From Mycolicibacterium sp. (GTDB lineage Bacteria; Actinomycetota; Actinomycetes; Mycobacteriales; Mycobacteriaceae): DNA of 64,000 bases. A program made the translations under genes and the position numbers. Where the stretch lies: assembly GCA_020637165.1 (NCBI GenBank), contig JACJWN010000003.1:868001-932000 (forward strand), in the 5' to 3' direction. Numbering within the stretch: position 1 is the stretch's first letter; each line of letters begins with the position of its first letter. This document shows positions 1-9,608 of the stretch, piece by piece. The notes below the pieces were generated by a model. It was given only the letters and a program-made list of their open reading frames with translations, was not told where the DNA came from and made no database searches.

Positions 1-941
1 TTGCGCACCGCGTCGGCGAACTTGCGGGTGAACTCGTCGGCGATGGACTTCTCGACGTAGATCCGCTCGATGGAGATGCACAGCTGGCCCGCGTTGGAGA
101 AGCAGGCCCGGGTGGCGGCCTTGGCCACCTTGTCGAGGTCGGCGCCGCGGGTCACGATCATGGCGTTCTTGCCGCCGAGTTCGGCGGAGAACCCGATCAG
201 CCGGCGCCCGCACTGTTCGGCCAAATCACGCCCGGTGGCCGTGGAACCGGTGAACATCAGGTAGTCACAGTTCTGCAGGATCGTGGTGCCGACGACCGAG
301 CCGGGGCCGGGCACGATGGCGTACAGATCCCGCGGCAGACCGGCCTGGTAGAGCAGTTCGGCGCAGGCCAGCGCGCAGTAGGGGGTCTGGCTGTCGGGCT
401 TGAGGACCACGGCGTTGCCGGCGATCAGGGCCGGCACGGAGTCCGATGCGGTCAGGGTCATCGGATAGTTCCACGGCGAGATCACCCCGACAACACCCTT
501 GGGCTGGTGGCCGACGGTGGTCTTGCCGATCCCGGGCAGCAACGCCTGCACCGTGTGCGGCTTGAGCAGATCGGCCGACACCCGGGCGTAGTAGTTCGCG
601 TTGGCGATCAGGTCGATCAGTTCCTCCTGGGCGGCCCAGCGGGCCTTGCCGGCCTCGGCCTGCAAAAGGTCCATCAGGAAATCGCTGTTCTTGATCACCA
701 GGTCGCGGTACCGCTCGACGATCTTGAGCCGCTCGGCGACCGGCCGATGGGCCCACTCGACCTGGGCGAGGCGCGCCCTGGCTATGGCGGCCTGCACGTC
801 GACGGCGGTGCCGACCGGGATCGTCGCCAGCGGCTTGCCGGTGAACACCTCCTCCACCGTGCGGGTCGGCCGCGCGGCGGGATCATCGATCGCAGCCAGG
901 GAACGAAGACGATCGAAGACGTCGGCAGACGGAGCGGGCAT
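1..941 (-). CDS. gabD2: Succinate-semialdehyde dehydrogenase, GabD2-like (C-terminus cut by window edge)
   Basis: NAD(P)-dependent aldehyde dehydrogenase, most like mycobacterial GabD2, oxidising succinic semialdehyde to succinate. The first 313 residues are visible; the family is about 500-520 residues, so the last third lies outside the window. The start is the ATG of MPAPSADVF. Family landmarks are present: PWNYP with Asn158, a cofactor-binding Lys181 (VVLKPD), general base Glu254 in SAELGGKN and nucleophile Cys288 in GQLCIS. All catalytic residues are therefore present and the gene looks intact. The exact aldehyde substrate is inferred from overall resemblance. It is separated by 77 bp from the next gene on the same strand. 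Confidence 0.85.
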   Translation of the reverse strand, partial: MPAPSADVFDRLRSLAAIDDPAARPTRTVEEVFTGKPLATIPVGTAVDVQAAIARARLAQVEWAHRPVAERLKIVERYRDLVIKNSDFLMDLLQAEAGKARWAAQEELIDLIANANYYARVSADLLKPHTVQALLPGIGKTTVGHQPKGVVGVISPWNYPMTLTASDSVPALIAGNAVVLKPDSQTPYCALACAELLYQAGLPRDLYAIVPGPGSVVGTTILQNCDYLMFTGSTATGRDLAEQCGRRLIGFSAELGGKNAMIVTRGADLDKVAKAATRACFSNAGQLCISIERIYVEKSIADEFTRKFADAVR

Positions 942-1018
942 GTCGCCACCTCTCAGGTGCTCGATGGGATTCTCGACGGGGTTGTCGTGCTGTCAGCCTA
1001 TCGACCGCCGGGCGGGAT

Positions 1019-2029
1019 TCAGAGCCCCTCGGGGCTGTCGGCGATCGCGGTGGCCACCCGTTGGGTCAAGCCGGTTACGGCCCGCGCCCACGACTCGTCC
1101 GCACCGGCCAGCCCGCAGGCCGGGCTGATCCCGACCCGCTGCGGCAGCACGGCACGCGGCACACCCAGACGGTCGGTGACGGCGGCCGTCGCCGCGGCCA
1201 GCTCCTCGACCCCGGGCCGGCGTTCGGCGGCGACGGCGCCCACCATCCCCAGAACCACGGACCGACCTGAGTCGGCGAACTCACCCAGACCGTCCAGCCC
1301 GGCGGCACCGAGCGCCCGGGCGTCCAGAGACACCGCACCGATAGCGCTGCGCTGCAGCACATTCCACGGCAAATCCTCCGCGCAACAGTGCAGCAGCACC
1401 TCACCTGAGGCTCGGTTCACACATTCGTCGAGCATCGCGATCGCCAGGACCTCGTCGACCGGGTGCACCGGGGTCAGTGCCGTGACCCCGGCAAGCCGGC
1501 CGCCCAGGGCAGCGGCCAGCAGGGGTTCGTCGAACTGCACCACCACCGGAGTCGAGAGCCGGCGCGCGACCTGGGCCCGGTGGATCGAGACCCCCTCGGC
1601 CAGCGATGCCGTCAGGTCGCGCACCGCGCCGGGATCGGTGATCGCGCGGTGGCCGTTGCCGAGTTCCAATTGGGCGGCCAGTGTCACCGGCCCGGGCGCC
1701 TGCACCTTGACCGTGCGACCCGGCTGCGGGCCGCCGGCCTTCTCCCACGCCTCCTCGAGGGCGTCGAGGTCCTCCTCGAGCAGGCTGGCGGCCCGGCGGG
1801 TGACCGCCCCCGGCCGCGCCGCGATCCGGTACCCGCGGACCACGGTGTCGATGGCGATGTCGACCAGCAGCGCCCCGGCCCGTCCGATCATGTCGGCCCC
1901 GATCCCGCGGGCCGGTAGCTCGGGCAGGTAGGGCAGCTGGTGCAACTCCCCGACGATGACCTCGACGGCGCGGCGCGGGCTGGTGCCCGGCCAGGAGCCG
2001 AGGCCGGTCGCCGCGGCGAAGACGCTCAC
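1019..2029 (-). CDS. MetE C-terminal-like protein (cobalamin-independent methionine synthase family, Rv3015c type)
   Basis: A 336-residue protein resembling the C-terminal zinc/methyl-transfer barrel of MetE, without the N-terminal half of a full methionine synthase. The expected zinc-ligand positions are visible: His214 and Cys216 in LLHCC, and Cys305 in ISPACGL. Start: a GTG (VSVFAAATG) whose GTGA overlaps the TGA of mnmA, a translational-coupling arrangement. The open frame extends further upstream inside mnmA, but that part is out-of-frame shadow. M. tuberculosis Rv3015c has the same size. The substrate is not known; a role in methionine synthesis is possible but unproven because the homocysteine-binding half is missing. 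Confidence 0.85.
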   Translation of the reverse strand: MSVFAAATGLGSWPGTSPRRAVEVIVGELHQLPYLPELPARGIGADMIGRAGALLVDIAIDTVVRGYRIAARPGAVTRRAASLLEEDLDALEEAWEKAGGPQPGRTVKVQAPGPVTLAAQLELGNGHRAITDPGAVRDLTASLAEGVSIHRAQVARRLSTPVVVQFDEPLLAAALGGRLAGVTALTPVHPVDEVLAIAMLDECVNRASGEVLLHCCAEDLPWNVLQRSAIGAVSLDARALGAAGLDGLGEFADSGRSVVLGMVGAVAAERRPGVEELAAATAAVTDRLGVPRAVLPQRVGISPACGLAGADESWARAVTGLTQRVATAIADSPEGL

Positions 2030-3096
2030 CCGGCGGCCAACGTGGCGCTGGCCAGAACCTCGTCGCCGGCCGGGTCCGGGCGGTAGAGCACCACCGTCTG
2101 GCCCGCCGCGACCCCGCGCAGCGGCTCGCGCAATCTCACCCGCAGCACGCCGCCGACCAGTTCGGCCACGGCCGGGGCCACACCGCCATGGGCGCGGACC
2201 TGCACATCGCACTCGATCGGACCGACCGGCGCCGCACCGGCGGTGAACACCGGCCGCTGCCCGGTCAGTGACCACACGTCGAGGTCGGAGGCGGTGCCCA
2301 CCCGCACCGTGCCGGACCCGGCGTCGATACCGGTGACGTAGCGCGGCCGCCCGTCCGGACCCGGCCCCGGGATCCCCAGGCCCTTGCGCTGGCCGATGGT
2401 GAAGCCGTGCACCCCGTCGTGGCGGGCCAGCACCGCGCCGTCGGCGTCGACGACGGCGCCCGGCCGCACCCCGATTCGCGCGCCCAGGAAGGCCCGGGTG
2501 TCACCGGAGGGGATGAAGCAGATGTCGTGGCTGTCGGGCTTTTCGGCCACCGCCAGCCCGAGCCGGGCGGCCTCCTCCCGGATCGCCGCCTTCGGGGTGT
2601 CCCCGATCGGGAACACCGCGCGGCCCAGCTGCTCGGCGGTCAGCACGCCGAGGACATAGGACTGGTCCTTGTCGCGATCCACCGCCCGGCGCAGCCGACC
2701 CCCGGACAGCCGGGCGTAGTGGCCGGTGGCCACCGCGTCGAAGCCGAGTGCCACCGCGCGGGCGGCCAGTGCGGAGAACTTGATCCGTTCGTTGCAGCGC
2801 ACGCACGGGTTGGGGGTCTCGCCCCGGGCGTAGGAGCCGACGAAGTCGTCGATCACGTCCGCTTTGAACCGGTCGGCGAAATCCCAGACGTAGAAGGGGA
2901 TTCCGAGGATGTCGGCGACCCGGCGGGCGTCCCCGGCGTCTTCTCGCGAGCAGCAGCCGCGCGATCCGGTGCGCAGGGTCCCCGGAGCCTGCGACAGCGC
3001 CAGGTGCACACCGACCACCTCGTGGCCGGCCGCCACCATCCGCGCGGCCGCAACCGAGGAGTCCACACCGCCGCTCATCGCGGCCAGGAGCCTCAT
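2026..3096 (-). CDS. mnmA: tRNA-specific 2-thiouridylase MnmA
   Basis: ATP-dependent sulfur transfer to U34 of Lys, Glu and Gln tRNAs. 356 residues, normal length. The PP-loop SGGVDSS is at residues 8-14. The two catalytic cysteines are Cys101 (in PCVRCNE) and Cys193 (in DICFI), and TGHYARL precedes the substrate channel. ATG start (MRLLAAM) overlaps the stop of the cysteine desulfurase gene by ATGA, and its own stop overlaps the MetE-like gene, so the three form one coupled operon. The adjacent desulfurase is the obvious sulfur donor. Confidence 0.96.
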   Translation of the reverse strand: MRLLAAMSGGVDSSVAAARMVAAGHEVVGVHLALSQAPGTLRTGSRGCCSREDAGDARRVADILGIPFYVWDFADRFKADVIDDFVGSYARGETPNPCVRCNERIKFSALAARAVALGFDAVATGHYARLSGGRLRRAVDRDKDQSYVLGVLTAEQLGRAVFPIGDTPKAAIREEAARLGLAVAEKPDSHDICFIPSGDTRAFLGARIGVRPGAVVDADGAVLARHDGVHGFTIGQRKGLGIPGPGPDGRPRYVTGIDAGSGTVRVGTASDLDVWSLTGQRPVFTAGAAPVGPIECDVQVRAHGGVAPAVAELVGGVLRVRLREPLRGVAAGQTVVLYRPDPAGDEVLASATLAAG

Positions 3097-4283
3097 CGCG
3101 TTCCGGCCGACGCGCTCGCCAGCGCCGCCTGGCGGGCCCGTTCGACCGCTGAGGGGAGCACCCGCAGGACGGCCTCGACATCGTCGGCGGTGCTGGTGTG
3201 GCCCAGCGACAGACGCAGCGATCCACGGGCTGTCCCGGGGTCGGCACCCATCGCCAGCAGCACGTGCGAGGGTCGGGCCACCCCGGCGGTACAGGCCGAG
3301 CCGGTGGAGCACTCGATCCCGTTGGCGTCCAGCAGCATCAGCAACGAGTCACCCTCGCAACCCCGGAAGGTGAAGTGCGCGTTGCCCGGCAACCGGCGCT
3401 CCCCCACCGCGCCGTTGAGGCGGGTGTCGGCGATCGAACTCAGGACGCCGTCGATGAGGCGGTCCCGCAGATCGCTCAGCGCGGCAGCCTTATCGGTCTG
3501 GGCGCCGACGGCGATATCGGCGGCTGCCGCCATCGCGACCGCACCGGCGACGTCGAGGGTCCCCGAGCGCACGTCACGTTCCTGTCCGCCGCCGTGCAGC
3601 AGTGGCACGCAGGCGGTGTCCCGGCGCAGCAGCAGCGCGCCGACCCCGGTGGGCCCGCCGAACTTGTGCGCGGTGAGGCTCATCGCCGCAAGCCCCGAGG
3701 CCGCGAAGTCGACCGGGACCTGCCCGACCGCCTGGACCGCGTCACTGTGCATCGGGACGCCGAACTCGCTTGCCACGGCCGCCATCTCGGCAACCGGCAT
3801 GACGGTGCCCACCTCGTTGTTGGCCCACATCACCGAGACCAGGGCGACGTCGTCATGGGCGGCCAGCGTCTCGCGCAGCGCGGCGGCGCTCACCGAGCCG
3901 TCGGCCGCACACGGCAGCAACGTCACCTCGGCACCCTCGTGCTCGGCCAGCCAGGTGACCGCGTCGAGCACGGCGTGGTGTTCGACGCCGGTGGTCACGA
4001 TCCGGCGCCGGCGCGGGTCGGCGTCGCGGCGGGCCCAGTAGACGCCCTTGACGGCGAGGTTGTCGCTGTCGGTTCCGCCGGCGGTGATGATCACCTCGGA
4101 GGGGCGCGCACCCAATCGGGCGGCAAGGCTCTCCCGGGCCTCTTCCAGCCGGCGGCGGGCGGCACGGCCCGCGGTGTGCAGCGAGGAGGCGTTGCCGACG
4201 GTGGCCAGCGCAGCAGTCATCGCCTCGATGGCCTCGGGGTGCATCGGGGTGGTGGCGGCATGGTCGAGATACACCGTGCTCAT
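3093..4283 (-). CDS. iscS: Cysteine desulfurase, IscS/NifS class
   Basis: PLP enzyme that removes sulfur from cysteine as an enzyme-bound persulfide. 396 residues. The PLP lysine is Lys207 in TAHKFGG, with the upstream His102-His103 pair, and the persulfide cysteine is Cys331 in SACTAG. Start chosen at [13 protein letters not shown], the family's conserved N-terminus; the longer reading frame upstream lacks homology. It overlaps mnmA by 4 bp, indicating supply of sulfur to tRNA thiolation, as in M. tuberculosis Rv3025c-Rv3024c. Confidence 0.95.
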   Translation of the reverse strand: MSTVYLDHAATTPMHPEAIEAMTAALATVGNASSLHTAGRAARRRLEEARESLAARLGARPSEVIITAGGTDSDNLAVKGVYWARRDADPRRRRIVTTGVEHHAVLDAVTWLAEHEGAEVTLLPCAADGSVSAAALRETLAAHDDVALVSVMWANNEVGTVMPVAEMAAVASEFGVPMHSDAVQAVGQVPVDFAASGLAAMSLTAHKFGGPTGVGALLLRRDTACVPLLHGGGQERDVRSGTLDVAGAVAMAAAADIAVGAQTDKAAALSDLRDRLIDGVLSSIADTRLNGAVGERRLPGNAHFTFRGCEGDSLLMLLDANGIECSTGSACTAGVARPSHVLLAMGADPGTARGSLRLSLGHTSTADDVEAVLRVLPSAVERARQAALASASAGTR

Positions 4284-4388
4284 GACGCAGTCGAGAATAC
4301 CGGCCGGGTCCGGCCCGGCTCCCCGGCGAACGGCCTCTTCGGCCCCGACCGCCCCGTCTAAGCGGCCGAGTCGTGGGAGCATTGCCCC

Positions 4389-5069
4389 GTGTGTTTCTCG
4401 ATGACGGCTGATCTGGTGGTGGGTACGGCGCTGGTTCCGGTGGCGGCGGCGTCACTGAAGCTGGTCAGGAACCGGCGCGAGGTCCTGTTCGCCGCGCTGC
4501 CTGCGCTGTTCGCCCTGCACCAGTTCATGGAGGTCGCGGTATGGGCGGGGCTCGACGGCGACGTCTCACCCGGGCTGGCCGAGCTGGCGATGCGGGCGTA
4601 CCTGTTCATAGCCTGGCCGCTGTTACCCACCTATGTGCCATTGGCGGTGATGCTGCTCGAACCGCCCGAGCGGGCCCGGCCGCGGGCTGCGCCGTTCCTC
4701 CTCCTGGGCCTCATCGTCTCGTCCTACCTGGCATACGTGGTCCTGTTCAATCCGGTCGAGGTGATCCGCCACCCCAACGGCCTGGAGTACGCGACCGTCG
4801 TCACCCATCCGATGGTGTGGGCGGTGGCGTACATCGTTGCCGTGATCGGGCCGCCGCTGCTGTCCGGCTACCGCTCGATCGTCGCATTCGGGGCGCTCAA
4901 CCTGATCGGCCTGGTGACGGTCGCGATCTTCTACGCCCAGGCGTTCGCCTCGCTGTGGTGCATCTTCGCCGCCGTCTCCTCGGTGCTCATCCTGATCCAC
5001 ATGATCCGGCGCCGGGCCACCCCGGAGGCCGATCGGCTGCCCGGCAGCCCCCGGACCGTGCCGGTCTGA
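4389..5069 (+). CDS. Seven-helix membrane protein, DUF6629 family
   Basis: 226 residues with about seven hydrophobic helices and a short basic C-terminal tail. It begins MCFSMTADL, resembling the MCFSATADL start I associate with DUF6629 proteins; the position-2 Cys is part of that signature. An HQFMEV motif follows near residue 44. GTG start at the conserved N-terminus. Integral membrane protein of unknown function. It faces etfA convergently and ends in a strong hairpin terminator. No partner gene suggests a role. Confidence 0.75.
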   Translation: MCFSMTADLVVGTALVPVAAASLKLVRNRREVLFAALPALFALHQFMEVAVWAGLDGDVSPGLAELAMRAYLFIAWPLLPTYVPLAVMLLEPPERARPRAAPFLLLGLIVSSYLAYVVLFNPVEVIRHPNGLEYATVVTHPMVWAVAYIVAVIGPPLLSGYRSIVAFGALNLIGLVTVAIFYAQAFASLWCIFAAVSSVLILIHMIRRRATPEADRLPGSPRTVPV

Positions 5070-5086
5070 ACCGGTCACCGACGCAC

Positions 5087-5118
5087 GACGCCCGGCCGGG
5101 ATAACCCGGCCGGGCGTC
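5087..5118. terminator. Perfect 14-bp hairpin between convergent genes
   Basis: GACGCCCGGCCGGG, a 4-nt ATAA loop, then the exact reverse complement. It lies between the stops of the DUF6629 gene and etfA, so it can serve both strands. There is no T-tract, which is common for mycobacterial hairpins; termination efficiency is inferred. Confidence 0.75.
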
Positions 5119-5137
5119 GCACCGGACGATCCGGAAA

Positions 5138-6094
5138 TCAGCCTTTGCGGGCCTTGACCGCCTCGGTCAGCTGCGGAGTCACGTTGAACAGGTCGCCGAC
5201 GATCCCGAGGTCGGAGATCTCGAAGATCGGGGCTTCTTCGTCCTTGTTCACCGCGACGATGGTCTTGGAGGTCTGCATACCCGCACGGTGCTGGATGGCC
5301 CCGGAGATGCCCAGCGCGACGTACAGACGCGGGGCCACCGTCTTGCCGGTCTGGCCGATCTGGAACTGGCCCTCGTAGTAGCCGGAGTCCACCGCCGCGC
5401 GGGAGGCGCCCACCGCACCGCCCATGGCGTCGGCGAGATCCTCGACCACCTTGAAATTCTCCGCACTGCCCACTCCGCGACCGCCGGCGATGACGATGGC
5501 GGCCTCGGTGAGCTCCGGACGCGCGCTCTTCTGAGCGGGCTGGCGGGCGGTGATCCGTACGGCGTTATCGGCCGCGGCGGGCACCTCGACGCTGACCTGC
5601 TCCCCGGCGCCGGGGGCCGGAACCGGCTCCACGGCACCCGGGCGCACGGTGATGACCGGCACGTCACCCTCGGCCTTGGCCTCGACCGTGTAGGCGCCGC
5701 CGAACACCGAGTGCACACCGATGCCGCCGGGCCTGACGTCGATGACGTCCGACAGGATGCCCGAACCGATCCGCGCGGCCAGCCGGCCGCCGATCTCTTT
5801 ACCCTCGGCCGTGGCGGCCAGCAGCACCGCCGCCGGGGCCGCCGACTCGGACAGGTTGGCGAGCACGTCGACGTAAGGGGTGATCAGGACGTTCTCGGCA
5901 TCGGCGGACTCGGCCACGTAGATCTTGGCGGCGCCGGCCGCCTTGAGGGCATCGACCAGCGGCGCTGCGGTGCCGGGGCCACCGATCACGACCGCCGACG
6001 GCTCGCCCAGCGCGCGGGCCGCGGTGAGAAGTTCGGCGGTGGCCTTCTTCACCGCACCTTCGGAGTGCTCGACGAGCACGAGTACTTCAGCCAT
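5138..6094 (-). CDS. etfA: Electron transfer flavoprotein alpha subunit (FixB)
   Basis: FAD-binding subunit of the ETF dimer that takes electrons from acyl-CoA dehydrogenases to the membrane ETF oxidoreductase. 318 residues. The C-terminal FAD domain carries [12 protein letters not shown] and the GISGAIQH segment that contacts the cofactor, followed by the [13 protein letters not shown] signature. ATG start ([10 protein letters not shown]). It lies 57 bp downstream of etfB and is surely co-transcribed (Rv3028c-Rv3029c order). The several acyl-CoA dehydrogenases elsewhere in the window are natural electron donors. Confidence 0.96.
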   Translation of the reverse strand: MAEVLVLVEHSEGAVKKATAELLTAARALGEPSAVVIGGPGTAAPLVDALKAAGAAKIYVAESADAENVLITPYVDVLANLSESAAPAAVLLAATAEGKEIGGRLAARIGSGILSDVIDVRPGGIGVHSVFGGAYTVEAKAEGDVPVITVRPGAVEPVPAPGAGEQVSVEVPAAADNAVRITARQPAQKSARPELTEAAIVIAGGRGVGSAENFKVVEDLADAMGGAVGASRAAVDSGYYEGQFQIGQTGKTVAPRLYVALGISGAIQHRAGMQTSKTIVAVNKDEEAPIFEISDLGIVGDLFNVTPQLTEAVKARKG

Positions 6095-6151
6095 GGATTT
6101 TCTCTTTTCTGGGGAGTCTTTGGGTGGCGGAGCCGTATTCCGGGACCGGCT

Positions 6152-6940
6152 CTAGATGATCTTCTGCGCGACCAGGTACTCGGCGATCTTGGCTCCGCCA
6201 TCGCCCTCGTCGGTCAGCTTCTCACCGGCGGCCTTGGGAGGCTTCGGGGTCGAGGACTGCACCCGCGAAACCGCGTTGGCCAGTCCCACCTCTTCGGCCT
6301 CGACGCCGATGTCGGCCAGCGTCAGGGTAGTCACTTCCTTCTTCTTGGCGGCCATGATGCCCTTGAAGGACGGGAAGCGCGGTTCGTTGATCTTCTCGTG
6401 CACGCTGACCACCGCGGGCAGCGTGGCCTCGACGTTGAAGACACCCTCGTCGGTCTCCCGCTCACCGCTGATCTTGGAGCCCTCGATGACCACGGTGCGC
6501 ATATGGGTCATCTGGGGCAGCCCGAGGTATTCGGCGATGATGGCCGGGATCGCGCCGCCGGTACCGTCGCTGGCCGCATTGCCGGTGATGACCAGCTCGG
6601 TGCCCTCGATGGCGCCCAGCGCGCGAGCCAGGGCCCAGCCGGTCTGGATCATGTCCGAGCCGTGCAGGCCGGCGTCGAGCAGGTGCACACCCTTGTCGGC
6701 GCCCATCGAGAGCGCCTTGCGGATGGCCTCGCCGGCTTTCTCCGGGCCGGCGGTCAGCACGGTCACGGTGCTGTCGCCGCCTTCGCGCTCCTTGATCTGC
6801 AGCGCCTCTTCGACGGCTTTCTCGTTGATCTCGTCGAGCACGGCGTCCGAACCCGCCCGGTCAAGGGTGAAGTCGGTGTCCGACAACCTGCGGTCCGCGT
6901 AATCGGGAACCTGTTTGATCAGAACCACGATATTCGTCAT
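6152..6940 (-). CDS. etfB: Electron transfer flavoprotein beta subunit (FixA)
   Basis: AMP-binding partner of EtfA. 262 residues. It starts MTNIVVLIKQVPD, the family N-terminus, and contains ITGNAASDGTGGAIPAIIAEYLGLP-type beta-subunit sequence in its middle and the HEKINEPRFPSFKGIM signature near residue 190. An AGGAGG ribosome-binding site precedes the ATG. First gene of the etfBA operon, divergent from the Rv3030-type methyltransferase, with a palindrome (7021-7036) in the shared control region. Confidence 0.96.
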   Translation of the reverse strand: MTNIVVLIKQVPDYADRRLSDTDFTLDRAGSDAVLDEINEKAVEEALQIKEREGGDSTVTVLTAGPEKAGEAIRKALSMGADKGVHLLDAGLHGSDMIQTGWALARALGAIEGTELVITGNAASDGTGGAIPAIIAEYLGLPQMTHMRTVVIEGSKISGERETDEGVFNVEATLPAVVSVHEKINEPRFPSFKGIMAAKKKEVTTLTLADIGVEAEEVGLANAVSRVQSSTPKPPKAAGEKLTDEGDGGAKIAEYLVAQKII

Positions 6941-7020
6941 GGCTTCTCTACGTCCTCCTGGCAGATCGCGCGACCGTCATGTGCCGCGCTGTGGGGGGTC
7001 ACATCCGCTGACCTCACCAT

Positions 7021-7036
7021 GTTACTAGTCGGTAAC
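7021..7036. promoter_or_regulatory. Inverted repeat GTTAC-N6-GTAAC, candidate operator
   Basis: GTTACTAGTCGGTAAC sits 81 bp upstream of etfB in the 205-bp divergent region. Arms are perfect over 5 bp with a 6-bp spacer, a size typical of TetR-family sites. The regulator cannot be named from sequence alone. Confidence 0.5.
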
Positions 7037-7131
7037 TTATGGCGGATCGCATCTTAACGATAGCTTGCCGCCGAAGGTGTTCTCGCAGGCCTGTCGCCAC
7101 CGGACGGGTTCGCGATTTCCCGGCGGCGGGA

Positions 7132-7137
7132 TAGCCT
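7132..7137 (+). promoter_or_regulatory. Putative -10 hexamer TAGCCT
   Basis: TANNNT hexamer 8 nt before the ATG of the methyltransferase gene. Spacing is 1-2 nt longer than ideal for a leaderless start; no clear ribosome-binding site competes. Confidence 0.4.
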
Positions 7138-7145
7138 GCGTTGCG

Positions 7146-7934
7146 ATGAACGCGCACCTGACCGACGCCGCCGACGGCGGCCTGCCGCTGACCGGCGAAC
7201 GCACCGTGCCCGGGTTGGCGCAGGAGAACTACTGGTTCCGCCGCCACGAGGTGGTCTACCGCTGGTGTTCGGACATGTGCGCAGGTCAGGAGGTTCTCGA
7301 AGCCGGGTGCGGCGAGGGCTACGGGGCCGACCTGATCGCCTCGACAGCTCGCCGGGTGGTGGCCGTGGACTACGACGCGGCAACCGTGGCCCACGTGTCC
7401 ACCCGCTACCCCCGGGTGGAGGTGATGGCCGCCAATCTGGCCTCGGTCCCGATGCCTGACGCCTCGGTGGACGTTGTGGTGAACTTCCAGGTCATCGAGC
7501 ATCTGTGGGATCAGCCACAGTTCGTGACGGAATGCTTACGCTTGCTGCGCCCGGGCGGGCTGCTGCTGATGTCGACCCCGAACCGGATCACCTTCACCCC
7601 CGGCAGCGACACCCCGGTCAACCCGTTCCACACCCGCGAGCTCAACGCCGCCGAACTCCGCGAGCTACTGGAAACCGGCGGCTTCCGGGTCGACGGCCTC
7701 TACGGGGTCTTCCACGGCCCCCGGCTGACCGAGATGGACGCCCGCCACGGCGGATCGATCATCGACGCCCAGATCACCCGCGCGGTCGCTGACGCCCCCT
7801 GGGACGACGACCTGCTCGCCGACGTCGCCGCGGTGCGTTGCGAGGACTTCGAGATCGTCGAGGACGGCGCCGGAACCGGTCGCCGCGATATCGACGCAAG
7901 CCTGGATCTGCTGGCGATCGCGGTACGTCCGTGA
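7146..7934 (+). CDS. SAM-dependent methyltransferase, Rv3030-like
   Basis: 262-residue class I methyltransferase with the SAM motif VLEAGCGEGYG, an acidic VVAVDYD strand end and LLRPGGLLLMSTPN. ATG start (MNAHLTDAAD) is chosen; a longer frame exists but lacks homology. Its GTGA overlap with the GH57 gene makes a coupled pair. The M. tuberculosis counterpart belongs to the locus linked to methylglucose lipopolysaccharide (a cytoplasmic acyl-carrier polysaccharide), where sugar O-methylation is the proposed role. That role is inferred from context. Confidence 0.85.
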   Translation: MNAHLTDAADGGLPLTGERTVPGLAQENYWFRRHEVVYRWCSDMCAGQEVLEAGCGEGYGADLIASTARRVVAVDYDAATVAHVSTRYPRVEVMAANLASVPMPDASVDVVVNFQVIEHLWDQPQFVTECLRLLRPGGLLLMSTPNRITFTPGSDTPVNPFHTRELNAAELRELLETGGFRVDGLYGVFHGPRLTEMDARHGGSIIDAQITRAVADAPWDDDLLADVAAVRCEDFEIVEDGAGTGRRDIDASLDLLAIAVRP

Positions 7935-9496
7935 CCGCCCGGGAGCCGGTGCCCGGACAGTTCAGCCTGGTGCTGCACACCCACCTGCCCTGGCTGGCCC
8001 ACCACGGCCGGTGGCCGGTGGGCGAGGAGTGGCTGTATCAATCGTGGGCGGCGGCCTACCTTCCGCTGCTGCGGGTGTTGCGCAAGCTTGCCGCCGAGGA
8101 CCGCCGTGGCCTGATCACCCTGGGCCTCACGCCGGTGGTGATGGCGCAACTCGACGACCCGTACTGCCTCGACGGGATGCACCACTGGCTGGCCAACTGG
8201 CAGCTCCGCGCACTGGAGGCCGCCACCGTCCACGCTCCGACCGGTGCCGCCGCCGGAACCGCCAGTACTCCGGAAGCGTTGCGGCGCTTCGGTGTCCGCG
8301 AGTGCGAAGAGGCGACCCGGGCCCTGGAGGAATTCACCGGCCTCTGGCGCCACGGCGCCAGCCCGCCGCTGCGCGAACTCATCGACGCCGGCACCGTCGA
8401 ACTGCTCGGCGGCCCGCTGGCCCACCCGTTCCAGCCGTTGCTGAATCCGCGGCTGCGCGAGTTTGCGCTGCGAGAGGGGCTGGCCGACGCCGGACAGCGG
8501 CTGGGCCACACCCCGACCGGCATCTGGGCCCCGGAGTGTGCTTACGCCCCCGGGATGGAGCACGACTATGCCGCCGCCGGAGTCGGGCACTTCATGGTCG
8601 ACGGCCCATCGCTGCACGGTGACACCGCGCTGGGCCGACCCGTCGGCAGCACCGGTGTGGTCGCCTTCGGCCGTGATTTGCAGGTCAGCTACCGGGTCTG
8701 GTCGCCGCGGTCGGGCTACCCCGGCCACGCCGCCTATCGCGACTTCCACACCTACGACCACCTCACCGGACTCAAGCCCGCCCGGGTCACCGGCCGCAAC
8801 GTGGACTCCGAGGCCAAGGCGCCCTATGACCCGGACCGCGCCGACCGGGCCGTCGACGCCCACGTCGAGGACTTCGTCGAACTGGTGCGCCGGCGCCTCA
8901 TCAGCGAGTCCGAACGTATCGGCCGGCCCGCGCACGTGGTGGCCGCCTTCGACACCGAACTGTTCGGCCACTGGTGGTACGAGGGTCCGGTGTGGCTGGA
9001 ACGGGTACTGCGCGCGCTGCCCGAGGCCGGGGTGCGAGTCGGCACGCTGCGCGACGCCAAGGAGAACGGCTTCCTCGGCGCGCCGGTGGAATTGCCGCCA
9101 AGCTCATGGGGATCGGGCAAGGACTGGCAGGTGTGGGCCGGCGAGCAGGTGGCCGACCTCGTGGCGCTCAACGGCGAAGTGGTCGACACCGCACTGGCAT
9201 GTGTCGACAAGGCACTCGCGCAGACCTGCACCGCTCCCACCCGCGACCCGGTGGCCGACCAGATCCTGCGCGAGACGCTGCTGACGGTCTCCAGCGACTG
9301 GCCGTTCATGGTCAGCAAGGACTCCGCCGCGGACTACGCGCGGTATCGCGCGCATCTGCACGCCCACGCCACCCGGGAGATCGCCGACGCCCTGGCCGCG
9401 GGGCGCCGCGAGGTCGCCGCCCGGTTGGCCGAGGGCTGGAACCGGGCTGACGGCCTGTTCGGCGCACTGGACGCCCGGCGCCTGCCCCGCGGATGA
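7931..9496 (+). CDS. Glycoside hydrolase family 57 protein, Rv3031-like (putative 1,4-alpha-glucan branching enzyme)
   Basis: 521 residues. GH57 signatures in order: HTHLPW (16-21), the nucleophile Glu202 in WAPECAY, and the acid/base Asp341 in FDTELFGHWW, followed by a helical C-terminal domain. GTG start overlapping the upstream stop (GTGA) fixes the N-terminus. In M. tuberculosis this gene is assigned to branching of the methylglucose polysaccharide; both catalytic residues being present supports an active enzyme here. Works with the downstream GT4 glucosyltransferase. Confidence 0.9.
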   Translation: MTAREPVPGQFSLVLHTHLPWLAHHGRWPVGEEWLYQSWAAAYLPLLRVLRKLAAEDRRGLITLGLTPVVMAQLDDPYCLDGMHHWLANWQLRALEAATVHAPTGAAAGTASTPEALRRFGVRECEEATRALEEFTGLWRHGASPPLRELIDAGTVELLGGPLAHPFQPLLNPRLREFALREGLADAGQRLGHTPTGIWAPECAYAPGMEHDYAAAGVGHFMVDGPSLHGDTALGRPVGSTGVVAFGRDLQVSYRVWSPRSGYPGHAAYRDFHTYDHLTGLKPARVTGRNVDSEAKAPYDPDRADRAVDAHVEDFVELVRRRLISESERIGRPAHVVAAFDTELFGHWWYEGPVWLERVLRALPEAGVRVGTLRDAKENGFLGAPVELPPSSWGSGKDWQVWAGEQVADLVALNGEVVDTALACVDKALAQTCTAPTRDPVADQILRETLLTVSSDWPFMVSKDSAADYARYRAHLHAHATREIADALAAGRREVAARLAEGWNRADGLFGALDARRLPRG

Positions 9497-9592
9497 CCCG
9501 CCGCCTTCCCGCGAGCGACCCGCCGCCTTCCCGCGAGCGTGCGTGTCGGTACGACGACACGCCGCCGGGCGCGACACTTCACGCACGCTCGG
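9495..9592. repeat. Tandem 22-bp duplication plus imperfect palindrome (GCGAGC family, variant core)
   Basis: A 22-bp unit is present twice head to tail (9495-9516, 9517-9538), starting inside the GH57 stop codon. It runs into a palindrome: GCGAGCGTGCGTGTCG at 9533-9548 faces CGACAC plus a 4-nt insert plus CGCACGCTCGG at 9572-9591. The CCTTCCC-GCGAGC lead-in matches the three other intergenic palindromes in this window, though the core differs. Confidence 0.75.
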
Positions 9593-9608
9593 CGGCGGTG
9601 AGACGCCG

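Noticed and set aside
5288-7057. A 589-codon plus-strand open frame opposite etfA and etfB
   Set aside because: Shadow of the etfBA operon; the protein has no recognisable fold or motif.
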